This document shows positions 57,526-64,000 of a stretch of DNA of 64,000 nucleotides, piece by piece. The position numbers were made by a program, and so were the translations under genes. The DNA comes from Zhihengliuella sp. (GTDB taxonomy: Bacteria > Actinomycetota > Actinomycetes > Actinomycetales > Micrococcaceae): contig NZ_JAPSJL010000003.1 in the NCBI RefSeq assembly GCF_031178195.1, positions 372,001 to 436,000 on the forward strand. Reading direction: 5' to 3'. The stretch's first letter is position 1. Each line of letters begins with the position of its first letter. The notes below the pieces were generated by a model. The model did no database searches and was not told the DNA's origin. It worked only from the letters and a program-made list of their open reading frames with translations.

Positions 57526-57747
57526 GTGCGAAACAGCGATTTCTGGCGGCTCATGGAGGACGAGTTCGGGACCGGCTACGCCCACGTCCTGGCCGAGGAC
57601 CTGGTGCTCCCGGGCTTCGGCGGTCGGACCGCCGTCCGTGCACTGAGGGACGGCAGCGATCCCCGCGACATCTGGCTGGCCATCTGCGAGATGCAGGAGG
57701 TGCCGGAGGCCAGAAGGCTCGGGCGCGACGTGAAACCGCCGCGGTGA
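57526..57747 (+). CDS. DUF3046 protein
   Basis: The 73-residue actinobacterial small protein has RNSDFWRLMEDEFG at the N-terminus and RTAVRALRDGSDPRDIWLAI near 40-59. DUF3046 genes commonly sit just upstream of recA in actinobacteria, as here. The function is unknown. The GTG at 57526 matches the family length and the CACAAT element. Confidence 0.85.
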   Translation: MRNSDFWRLMEDEFGTGYAHVLAEDLVLPGFGGRTAVRALRDGSDPRDIWLAICEMQEVPEARRLGRDVKPPR

Positions 57748-57878
57748 GGCCGGCGGCCCCGCGGCCGCACGCCGGCCGGCCGTCCGGGCGCGGATCCTCG
57801 CCGTGCCCTGTTTCGAATCGTGTGGGCATCGCTCGACCGCCGGTTCGAACACGGGGGACGACACGCCGCAGCCTGCAT

Positions 57879-57894
57879 TCGAAAATGTGTTCGG
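57879..57894 (+). promoter_or_regulatory. LexA (SOS) box for recA
   Basis: TCGAAAATGTGTTCGG matches the actinobacterial SOS consensus TCGAAC-N4-GTTCGA at 10 of 12 fixed positions. It covers the expected -35 region of the recA promoter, with the -10 starting 8 bases beyond it. Confidence 0.8.
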
Positions 57895-57901
57895 TCGGCG
57901 G

Positions 57902-57907
57902 TAGGCT
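57902..57907 (+). promoter_or_regulatory. recA -10
   Basis: TAGGCT follows the LexA box by 7 bases, so bound LexA would block RNA polymerase. Confidence 0.55.
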
Positions 57908-58045
57908 GGGGTCCAGTGAACTTCCCAGTCCACGGTGCGGCTTTTTCCACAGAAGGCAGCCGCCGGATCCATACTGTGGGTGACGGCGTCTAGCGTGGGG
58001 ATCAATGGAAAACGCCGCGCAGGCCAGAACAACTTGAGGTGAATC

Positions 58046-59095
58046 ATGGCACCAGCAATGGATCGCGAGAAGGCGCTTGAGTCCGCTCTCGCGCAGATCG
58101 ACAAGCAGTACGGTAAGGGTTCGATCATGCGCTTGGGCGACGACGTCCGCGCACCGATCGAGACCATCTCGACCGGCTCCATCGCGCTGGACGTGGCGCT
58201 GGGCATCGGCGGTCTGCCGCGGGGCCGAGTCGTCGAGATCTATGGGCCGGAGTCCTCGGGCAAGACGACGGTCGCGCTCCATGCGGTCGCCAACGCGCAG
58301 CGGAACGGCGGCATCGCCGCGTTCATCGATGCGGAGCACGCCCTCGATCCCGAGTACGCCAAGAAGCTCGGGGTCGACACGGACGCCCTCCTGGTCTCCC
58401 AGCCGGACACCGGCGAGCAGGCACTGGAGATCATGGACATGCTCGTCGGTTCCGGCTCCCTCGACATCGTGGTCATCGACTCGGTCGCCGCGCTTGTGCC
58501 GCGCGCCGAGATCGAGGGCGAGATGGGTGACAGCCACGTCGGCCTCCAGGCCCGCCTGATGAGCCAGGCCCTGCGCAAGATTGCCGGCCGACTCAGCCAA
58601 ACCAAGACCACGGCCATCTTCATCAACCAGCTCCGTGAGAAGATCGGCGTCTTCTTCGGCAGCCCGGAGACGACCACGGGCGGCAAGGCCCTGAAGTTCT
58701 ACGCGTCGGTACGCATCGACATCCGTCGGATCGAGACCCTCAAGGAGGGCACCAACCCGGTCGGCAACCGCACCCGGGCCAAGATCGTCAAGAACAAGAT
58801 GGCCCCGCCCTTCCGGCAGGCCGAGTTCGACATCCTGTACGGCGTGGGTATCTCGCGCGAGGGCAGCCTGATCGACATGGGCGTCGAGCACGGCATCGTC
58901 AAGAAGTCGGGCGCTTGGTTCACCTGCGACGGCGACCAGCTCGGCCAGGGCAAGGAGAACGCGCGCCGATTCCTGCGCGACAACCCGGACCTGGCGGTCG
59001 AGATCGAACGCCGCATCAAGGAGAAGCTCGGCGTCGGCGTTGTCGCGGAGCCCGAGGAGGAGACGACTCTCCGGGCCGTCGGCGACGACGACTAG
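58046..59095 (+). CDS. recA: Recombinase RecA
   Basis: The 349-residue ATPase catalyses strand exchange and LexA cleavage. Walker A is GPESSGKT (67-74). Further motifs are [19 protein letters not shown] near 92-110, the Walker B strand [12 protein letters not shown] near 141, and the L2 region [20 protein letters not shown]. The acidic C-terminus is typical, and no intein is present. ATG 58046 has TTGAGGTGA 4 bases upstream. A terminator-like hairpin follows before recX. Confidence 0.97.
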   Translation: MAPAMDREKALESALAQIDKQYGKGSIMRLGDDVRAPIETISTGSIALDVALGIGGLPRGRVVEIYGPESSGKTTVALHAVANAQRNGGIAAFIDAEHALDPEYAKKLGVDTDALLVSQPDTGEQALEIMDMLVGSGSLDIVVIDSVAALVPRAEIEGEMGDSHVGLQARLMSQALRKIAGRLSQTKTTAIFINQLREKIGVFFGSPETTTGGKALKFYASVRIDIRRIETLKEGTNPVGNRTRAKIVKNKMAPPFRQAEFDILYGVGISREGSLIDMGVEHGIVKKSGAWFTCDGDQLGQGKENARRFLRDNPDLAVEIERRIKEKLGVGVVAEPEEETTLRAVGDDD

Positions 59096-59103
59096 AGTCG
59101 GCC

Positions 59104-59137
59104 AAGCGCAGCGGGAACCACGGTCCCCGCTGCGCTT
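59104..59137 (+). terminator. Hairpin between recA and recX
   Basis: A perfect 12-bp stem, AAGCGCAGCGGG (59104-59115) with CCCGCTGCGCTT (59126-59137), and a 10-base loop. It may limit recX expression relative to recA. Confidence 0.65.
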
Positions 59138-59181
59138 CGTCGTCTCCACCGGCACCCGTCCGAGCCGACCGAAAGGCCACC

Positions 59182-60222
59182 ATGTTGCCATCAGGATCCC
59201 CGCCGGACTGGTCCGGCCTGACCGACGCAGGCGACGGGACCGCCGGGCCCCGTGCCCGGGCCGGGACGCCGGGCGCACGCAGCCGCGGAGCCGACCACCG
59301 CGACCCCGCCGCCGGGCGGCGCTCCCGGAAGGCCGGACCGGCGACGGCCAGCCCGGCGGGCGGATCCTCGACGCGACGAAGGAAGGGTGGGGCCGCCCCG
59401 ACTGAAGGCGAGGACGCCACGGCGGACACCCCCGCGTGGGTCCTCGAGGCCACGCAGGGCCTCGAGCCACCGGACTGGTTCGCCGCCGCGGCCGTCCAGT
59501 CCGCGAGCAGCGAGCCGTCCGGGGACACCGCCGGCTCGGCAGCCTCCGGCCCCGAACCCCGGGATCCATCCTCCACGGGCGCTCCCCCCTGGGGCGTTCC
59601 GGCCGGGGCGGACGCGGCGGATCCCTTCGCTGCGGGCGAGGCTCGGCCTGGACGGAAGCGGGCCAACGGCGGACGCGGAGGCGGGGAGAGCGATGACCTC
59701 GAGCTGACCCCGGAGGAAGCCGAGGCCAAGGCCCGCGCCATCATCCTGCGCCAGCTCTCGATGGTCGCCCGGACGCGCCAGCAGCTCGCCGAGAAGCTGG
59801 CCGCCGGCGAGGTCCCGCAGGACACCGCCGACGCCCTCCTCGACCGGTTCGAGGAGCTCGGACTGGTCGACGACCGGGCCTTCGCCATGATGTGGGTCCG
59901 CACCCGGTCCACTACGCGCCGGCTCGCCGCCAGCGCGCTGAGGCGCGAACTGCTCCAGCGGGGAGTAGATCCGGAGTACATCGCCGAGGCGCTCGAGCAG
60001 CTGAGCGATGACGACCAGCGTGCGGCGGCCCGCGAGCTCGTCGACAAGAAGCTCCGCGTCCGCAGGCCGGGGGAGCCCCGGGACAAGACGGTCCGTCGGC
60101 TCGTCTCGATGCTGGTCCGCAAGGGCTATGGGGGCGGCATGGCCTTCGGAGTCGTCAACGAGGCCCTCGCGGCCGCCGGCGAGGACGGCGACCCGGACGA
60201 GTTCGATACCCTAGACGGGTGA
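59182..60222 (+). CDS. recX: Regulatory protein RecX with long N-terminal extension
   Basis: The 346-residue protein has a C-terminal RecX domain (about 175-346) of tandem three-helix repeats, with [20 protein letters not shown] near 190-209 and [15 protein letters not shown]. RecX inhibits RecA filament formation. The first 170 residues are Ala/Gly/Pro/Arg-rich, probably disordered, and absent from typical RecX proteins (about 150-200 residues). ATG 59182 has GAAAGG upstream; a later start near the domain boundary is not ruled out. It follows recA. Confidence 0.88.
   Translation: MLPSGSPPDWSGLTDAGDGTAGPRARAGTPGARSRGADHRDPAAGRRSRKAGPATASPAGGSSTRRRKGGAAPTEGEDATADTPAWVLEATQGLEPPDWFAAAAVQSASSEPSGDTAGSAASGPEPRDPSSTGAPPWGVPAGADAADPFAAGEARPGRKRANGGRGGGESDDLELTPEEAEAKARAIILRQLSMVARTRQQLAEKLAAGEVPQDTADALLDRFEELGLVDDRAFAMMWVRTRSTTRRLAASALRRELLQRGVDPEYIAEALEQLSDDDQRAAARELVDKKLRVRRPGEPRDKTVRRLVSMLVRKGYGGGMAFGVVNEALAAAGEDGDPDEFDTLDG
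60207..60212 (+). promoter_or_regulatory. Leaderless-type -10 for miaB inside recX
   Basis: TACCCT lies within the last recX codons, 6 bases before GTG 60219, which itself overlaps the recX stop. Confidence 0.4.
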
Positions 60223-61766
60223 GTCTGACAACCCCCGCGATCGCAGCCCCCGGCGCAAGCACCCCGGACGCCGCCGAAACGCGCACCTACGAGGTGCGGA
60301 CCTTCGGATGCCAAATGAACGTCCACGACTCCGAGCGCCTCTCCGGCCTGCTCGAGGGCGCGGGGCTCGTCCGGGCCGAGAGCGGGGCGGAGCCCGCCGA
60401 TGTCGTGGTCTTCAACACGTGCGCTGTGCGCGAGAACGCGGACAACAAGCTCTACGGCAACCTCGGCATCCTGGCGCCGGTGAAGGAGAAGCGGCCCGGC
60501 ATGCAGATCGCCGTCGGCGGCTGCCTCGCCCAGAAGGACCGCGAGACGATCCTGGAGAAGGCGCCCTGGGTCGACGTCGTCTTCGGCACGCACAACGTCG
60601 GTTCCCTCCCGGCGCTCCTCGAGCGGGCCCGCCACAACGACGAGGCGCAGCTGGAGATCCTCGAGTCGCTCGAGGTCTTCCCCTCGACGCTGCCGACCAA
60701 GCGCGACAACGTGTACTCCGGCTGGGTCTCCATCTCCGTCGGCTGCAACAACACGTGCACCTTCTGCATCGTCCCCGCGCTCCGCGGCAAGGAGCGCGAC
60801 CGCCGCCCGGGCGACATCCTCGCCGAGATCGAGGCCCTCGTCGCGGACGGTGCCGTCGAGGTGACGCTGCTCGGGCAGAATGTGAACACCTACGGTGTCG
60901 AGTTCGGCGACCGTCTCGCCTTCGGCAAGCTGCTGCGCGCGTGCGGCGGGATCGAGGGCCTCGAGCGCGTCCGCTTCACCAGTCCGCACCCCGCGTCCTT
61001 CACCGACGACGTCATCGACGCGATGGCGGAGACCCCCAACGTGATGCCGCAACTGCACATGCCGCTGCAGTCGGGCTCCGACAAGGTCCTCAAGGACATG
61101 AGGCGCTCCTACCGGTCCAAGAAGTTCCTCGGCATCCTCGAGAAGGTGCGGGAGCGCATGCCCGACGCCGCCGTGACCACCGACATCATCGTGGGCTTCC
61201 CCGGCGAGACGGAGGAGGACTTCCAGGCCACACTCGACGTTGTCGAGCAGTCCCGCTTCTCCAGCGCCTTCACCTTCCAGTACTCGAAGCGGCCCGGCAC
61301 ACCCGCCGCCGAGCTCGCCGACCAGCTGCCCAAGGCCGTGGTGCAGGAACGCTACGAACGGCTCATCGCGCTGCAGGACCGGATCAGCGCTGAGGAGAAC
61401 CGCAGGCAGGTCGGCAAGACCCTCGAACTGCTGGTCACCGCCCAGTCGGGACGCAAGTCCAGCGAAACGCACCGGCTCTCCGGGCGGGCACCGGATCAGC
61501 GGCTCGTGCACTTCTCCGTACCGAAGGGCGCCGAGGCCCCGCGGCCCGGCGACTTCGTGACCGTCCCCGTCACTGCGGCCGCCCCCTTCCACCTGCTCGC
61601 GGACCCGGCGGGACCGGAGCAGTACCGCCTGCGGCGCTCCCGCGCCGGCGACGCGTGGGACCGGGCCCAGGCCGAGTCCTGCGGGGCCCCGGCGCAGGCA
61701 CCCGCCGCCGGCGGCAAGGGCGTCTCGCTGGGCATGCCGACGATCCCCGGCCGTGCCGGCAACTGA
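60219..61766 (+). CDS. miaB: tRNA-2-methylthio-N6-dimethylallyladenosine synthase MiaB
   Basis: The 515-residue radical-SAM methylthiotransferase modifies A37 of tRNAs. It has an N-terminal UPF0004 domain with cluster cysteines C31 (FGCQMN), C68 (NTCAVRE) and C102 (GGCLAQK). The radical SAM motif is C176-x3-C180-x2-C183 (CNNTCTFC), and a TRAM domain lies near 385-450. The C-terminal 60 residues are Ala-rich and not conserved. GTG 60219 overlaps recX by 4 bases. MiaA, which makes its substrate, starts 14 bases inside its end. Confidence 0.95.
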   Translation: MSLTTPAIAAPGASTPDAAETRTYEVRTFGCQMNVHDSERLSGLLEGAGLVRAESGAEPADVVVFNTCAVRENADNKLYGNLGILAPVKEKRPGMQIAVGGCLAQKDRETILEKAPWVDVVFGTHNVGSLPALLERARHNDEAQLEILESLEVFPSTLPTKRDNVYSGWVSISVGCNNTCTFCIVPALRGKERDRRPGDILAEIEALVADGAVEVTLLGQNVNTYGVEFGDRLAFGKLLRACGGIEGLERVRFTSPHPASFTDDVIDAMAETPNVMPQLHMPLQSGSDKVLKDMRRSYRSKKFLGILEKVRERMPDAAVTTDIIVGFPGETEEDFQATLDVVEQSRFSSAFTFQYSKRPGTPAAELADQLPKAVVQERYERLIALQDRISAEENRRQVGKTLELLVTAQSGRKSSETHRLSGRAPDQRLVHFSVPKGAEAPRPGDFVTVPVTAAAPFHLLADPAGPEQYRLRRSRAGDAWDRAQAESCGAPAQAPAAGGKGVSLGMPTIPGRAGN

Positions 61767-62691
61767 TCCCGCCGACGCCCGGCCGGTCGTCGCCGTCGTC
61801 GGACCGACGGGCACCGGGAAGTCGGACCTCGCGGTCGGTCTGGCCGAGCAGCTCGGAGGCGAGGTCGTCAACGCTGACGCGCTCCAGTTCTACCGCGGCA
61901 TGGACATCGGCACGGCCAAGCTGCCCGTCTCCGAGCGTCGGGGCATCCCGCACCATCTCCTAGACATCATGGAGGTGACGGAGGAGGCCAGCGTCGCGCG
62001 ATTCCAGCGGGACGCGCGGGCCGCGTTCGACGACATCGCCTCGCGCGGTCTGCACCCGATCCTCGTCGGCGGGTCCGGGCTGTACGTCCGTGCCGCCCTC
62101 GACGCCCTCGAGTTCCCGCCCACCGACCCGGCCGTCCGCCATCGACTCGAGGGGGAGCTGCGCAGCGCCGGCGAAGCCGTCCTCCGCCGGCGTCTGGCCG
62201 CCGTCGACCCGGAGTCGGCCGAGCGCGTCGGCGACGCGCGCCGCCTCGTCCGCGCCCTCGAGGTCCACGCGCTGACCGGCAGACCGTTCAGTTCCTTCAT
62301 GCCCCAGCGACGCTACGTCCGCCCGACGGTCCAGATCGGGCTCGACCTGGACCGACCCGAACTCCACGCCCGGCTCGCCCGACGCGTGGACGCGATGGTG
62401 GCCGGAGGCCTGCTCGGCGAGGTGCGGCGGTTGGAGGCGGCCGGGCTCCGTGAGGGCCGGACCGCCTCGAGAGCGATCGGGTACGCCCAGTTCCTCAGCG
62501 TCCTCGACGGGCGGCTCGACGAGGCAGGGGCCGCCGAGGCCACCGTCGTCGCGACCCGGCAGTTCGCCCGGCGCCAGGTGACGTGGTTCCGCGCGGACCC
62601 GCGCGTCACCTGGCTGGACCCCCGGAGCCCCGGCCTGATGGCCGAAGCGCTCGACGCCGTCGTCCGCGCACCGACTACGCTGGAACCATGA
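61753..62691 (+). CDS. miaA: tRNA dimethylallyltransferase MiaA
   Basis: The 312-residue enzyme adds dimethylallyl to A37 of tRNAs. P-loop [11 protein letters not shown] lies near 17-27. Further motifs are the [17 protein letters not shown] region near 40-56, [16 protein letters not shown], and [10 protein letters not shown] near 239. Its product is the substrate of MiaB, and the prenyl donor comes from the dxr/ispG pathway. GTG 61753 overlaps miaB by 14 bases. Confidence 0.95.
   Translation: MPATDPADARPVVAVVGPTGTGKSDLAVGLAEQLGGEVVNADALQFYRGMDIGTAKLPVSERRGIPHHLLDIMEVTEEASVARFQRDARAAFDDIASRGLHPILVGGSGLYVRAALDALEFPPTDPAVRHRLEGELRSAGEAVLRRRLAAVDPESAERVGDARRLVRALEVHALTGRPFSSFMPQRRYVRPTVQIGLDLDRPELHARLARRVDAMVAGGLLGEVRRLEAAGLREGRTASRAIGYAQFLSVLDGRLDEAGAAEATVVATRQFARRQVTWFRADPRVTWLDPRSPGLMAEALDAVVRAPTTLEP
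62676..62681 (+). promoter_or_regulatory. Leaderless-type -10 for dapF inside miaA
   Basis: TACGCT lies within the last codons of miaA, 6 bases before ATG 62688. Confidence 0.45.
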
Positions 62692-63617
62692 CTTCCGCCG
62701 CCGCATCCCTGACCGACCTCGCCGGCCTGCCGTTCGCCAAGGGCCACGGGACCGGCAACGACTTCGTCCTCGTCGCCGACCCGGAGTCGCGCCACGACGT
62801 CAGCGCCGCCCACGTGGCCGCGCTCTGCGACCGGCACCAGGGGATCGGCGGCGACGGCTTCATCCGCGCCGTCCGGACCCGCGACCTTCCCGAGGCGGCC
62901 GACCTCGCCGCCGCCCACCCCGAGGCCGAATGGTTCATGGACTACCGCAACTCGGACGGCTCGATCGCCGAGATGTGCGGCAACGGGGTCCGGGTCTTCG
63001 TGCACTTCCTGCTGGACCAGGGACTGACCGAGCTGAACGACGGCGACGTCCTGCCCGTCGGAACCCGGGCCGGGCTGAAGCTCGTCACCCGCAGCGACAA
63101 CGGCTACGCCGTCGACATGGGCACCTGGCGCTTCACGTTCCCCGGCAAGGCGGCCGAGCGGGCCCTTGACTCCCTCGTGGAGACCGGCGGGATCGAGGCG
63201 GGACGCCCCGGCCTCAGCGTGGACATGGGCAACCCGCACACCGTCGTCGCGCTGTCGGACGCCGGGGAGCTCGAGCGCGCGCGGCTCCACGACATACCCG
63301 TGGTCGAGCCACTGCCGCCGCACGGGACCAACGTCGAGTACGTGCTGCCCGCGGAGCCCTTGGTCCAGGACGGCGTGGGGCGGATCAGGATCCGCATCCA
63401 CGAGCGCGGAGTCGGCGAGACGCAGTCCTGCGGTACCGGGGCGTGCGCTGCCGTCGTCGCGACCAGGCACTGGAGCGGAGGCGTCCCCGCGGAGCGCTGG
63501 GACGTGGAGGTGCCCGGCGGCGTGGTGACCGTCAAGTTCCTGACCGGGACCGAGGGCGAGGAACGCGTCGAGCTCTCCGGGCCAGCGGTCATCGTCGCGC
63601 ACGGCGTGCTCGGCTGA
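62688..63617 (+). CDS. dapF: Diaminopimelate epimerase
   Basis: The 309-residue cofactor-independent enzyme converts LL-DAP to meso-DAP for the cell wall. The two catalytic Cys are in [10 protein letters not shown] (Cys97) and SCGTGACA (about Cys248). [16 protein letters not shown] opens the first domain. ATG 62688 overlaps the miaA stop by 4 bases and has a -10 six bases upstream. The convergent methyltransferase gene is separated by a small hairpin. Confidence 0.95.
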   Translation: MTSAAASLTDLAGLPFAKGHGTGNDFVLVADPESRHDVSAAHVAALCDRHQGIGGDGFIRAVRTRDLPEAADLAAAHPEAEWFMDYRNSDGSIAEMCGNGVRVFVHFLLDQGLTELNDGDVLPVGTRAGLKLVTRSDNGYAVDMGTWRFTFPGKAAERALDSLVETGGIEAGRPGLSVDMGNPHTVVALSDAGELERARLHDIPVVEPLPPHGTNVEYVLPAEPLVQDGVGRIRIRIHERGVGETQSCGTGACAAVVATRHWSGGVPAERWDVEVPGGVVTVKFLTGTEGEERVELSGPAVIVAHGVLG

Positions 63618-63635
63618 GCAGCGTCGCGCGAGGCC

Positions 63636-63653
63636 GGTCGAACCGCGTCGACC
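63636..63653. terminator. Short hairpin between dapF and the convergent methyltransferase
   Basis: GGTCGA (63636-63641) and TCGACC (63648-63653) pair perfectly around a 6-base loop in a 40-base gap. Confidence 0.4.
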
Positions 63654-63657
63654 TGTG

Positions 63658-64000
63658 TCAGTCGTCCATCGGGCGGGCGACGCGGAGGATGCGGAAGGAC
63701 TTGGCCGTCGAGACCCGTTCGACGTCCCAGTCCGCCGGCATGCTCCGCCGGAGCCAGGCCAGCAGCGAGTCGGCGCCGAGGTTCTTCTGCACCACCAGCC
63801 AGGCGGATCCGCCCGGTGCGAGCCGGGGAAGCCACGTCAGCAGCAGCTCGTGGAGGGCGTCCTTGCCGATCCGGATGGGCGGGTTGGACCAGATGGTGCC
63901 GAACGTCAGGTCTGCCGGCACGGATGCGGGCAGACCCGCCACAACATTGTCCAGACCCAGCGCGGCCGCGTTGTCCCGGGTGAGCCCCAGCGAGCGCTCG
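63658..64000 (-). CDS. RsmC-like class I SAM-dependent methyltransferase, C-terminal part
   Basis: The minus-strand gene runs off the right edge, so its N-terminus is missing; 113 codons are visible. The motif TIWSNPPIRIGKDALHELLL contains the NPP-x-R/H target-base pocket of RsmC-type 16S rRNA guanine-N2 methyltransferases. GGSAWLVVQKNLGADSLLAWL is motif VI-like. It probably methylates rRNA or another nucleic acid. The reading frame continues open to base 64000 with no start visible. Confidence 0.82.
   Translation of the reverse strand, partial: ERSLGLTRDNAAALGLDNVVAGLPASVPADLTFGTIWSNPPIRIGKDALHELLLTWLPRLAPGGSAWLVVQKNLGADSLLAWLRRSMPADWDVERVSTAKSFRILRVARPMDD

Larger units (their letters stand above)
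57748..58045 (+). promoter_or_regulatory. recA upstream region
   Basis: This 298-base gap carries the SOS-type promoter (LexA box and -10) and a transcribed leader of about 130 bases before the GAGGTGA ribosome site. No other gene is seen. Additional TCGAA-containing half-sites occur at 57812-57816 and 57845-57849. Confidence 0.6.

Noticed and set aside
57845..57861. Second LexA box upstream of recA
   Set aside because: TCGAAC is present, but the paired half-site (GTTCGA after 4 bases) is absent.

Overview
The window is about 70 percent G+C. Its gene order and protein features point to a high-GC actinobacterium of the order Micrococcales, most likely Micrococcaceae-like; the genus cannot be settled from the sequence alone. 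GTG starts are frequent, and many -10 hexamers of the form TAnnnT lie only 6-8 nt before the start codon, which implies leaderless transcripts.

Layout. (1) 1-6143: a tricarboxylate module with the end of a CitE-like lyase gene, a small membrane protein, a CitA/CitB-type two-component system on the minus strand, and the divergent tripartite transporter operon tctC-tctB-tctA. (2) 6186-14773: ohr, then dxr-rseP (1-deoxyxylulose pathway and site-2 protease), a minus-strand Gfo/Idh oxidoreductase, a GH1 beta-glucosidase, a YCII protein, ispG and a GNAT acetyltransferase. (3) 14774-17040: a lower-GC two-gene insert encoding an Mrr-type restriction endonuclease and a membrane-anchored NERD-domain protein, the best candidate here for an accessory defence system. 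(4) 17152-22586: benE, proS, a TauE-type exporter and a DUF4439 protein. (5) 22826-36640: the translation and RNA block rimP-nusA-ylxR-infB-rbfA-truB, two small membrane proteins, ribF, a methyltransferase, rpsO, pnp and an M16 peptidase. (6) 36797-43306: a molybdenum-cofactor island with moaD and moaA on the minus strand, and modA-modB-moeA-moaC-mog-moaE on the plus strand. (7) 43329-55340: dapB, a small membrane/TPR-like gene, a UvrA paralog, an acyltransferase, dapA, RNase J, ftsK, pgsA and cinA. (8) 55530-64000: a ClgR-like regulator, a two-TM ion channel, MarR, DUF3046, recA with a LexA box, recX, miaB, miaA, dapF, and the end of an RsmC-like methyltransferase.

From general knowledge of actinobacterial genomes, the order dxr-rip1-ispG-gnat ... 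proS-rimP-nusA-infB-rbfA-truB-ribF-rpsO-pnp-pepR ... dapB ... dapA-rnj-ftsK-pgsA-cinA-clgR ... recA-recX-miaB-miaA-dapF is an old chromosomal backbone. The remaining genes (GH1/oxidoreductase/YCII, Mrr-NERD, Mo-cofactor cluster, UvrA2/acyltransferase, ion channel/MarR) look like cargo set into its gaps. No rRNA, tRNA, CRISPR array, insertion sequence or phage gene was recognised.
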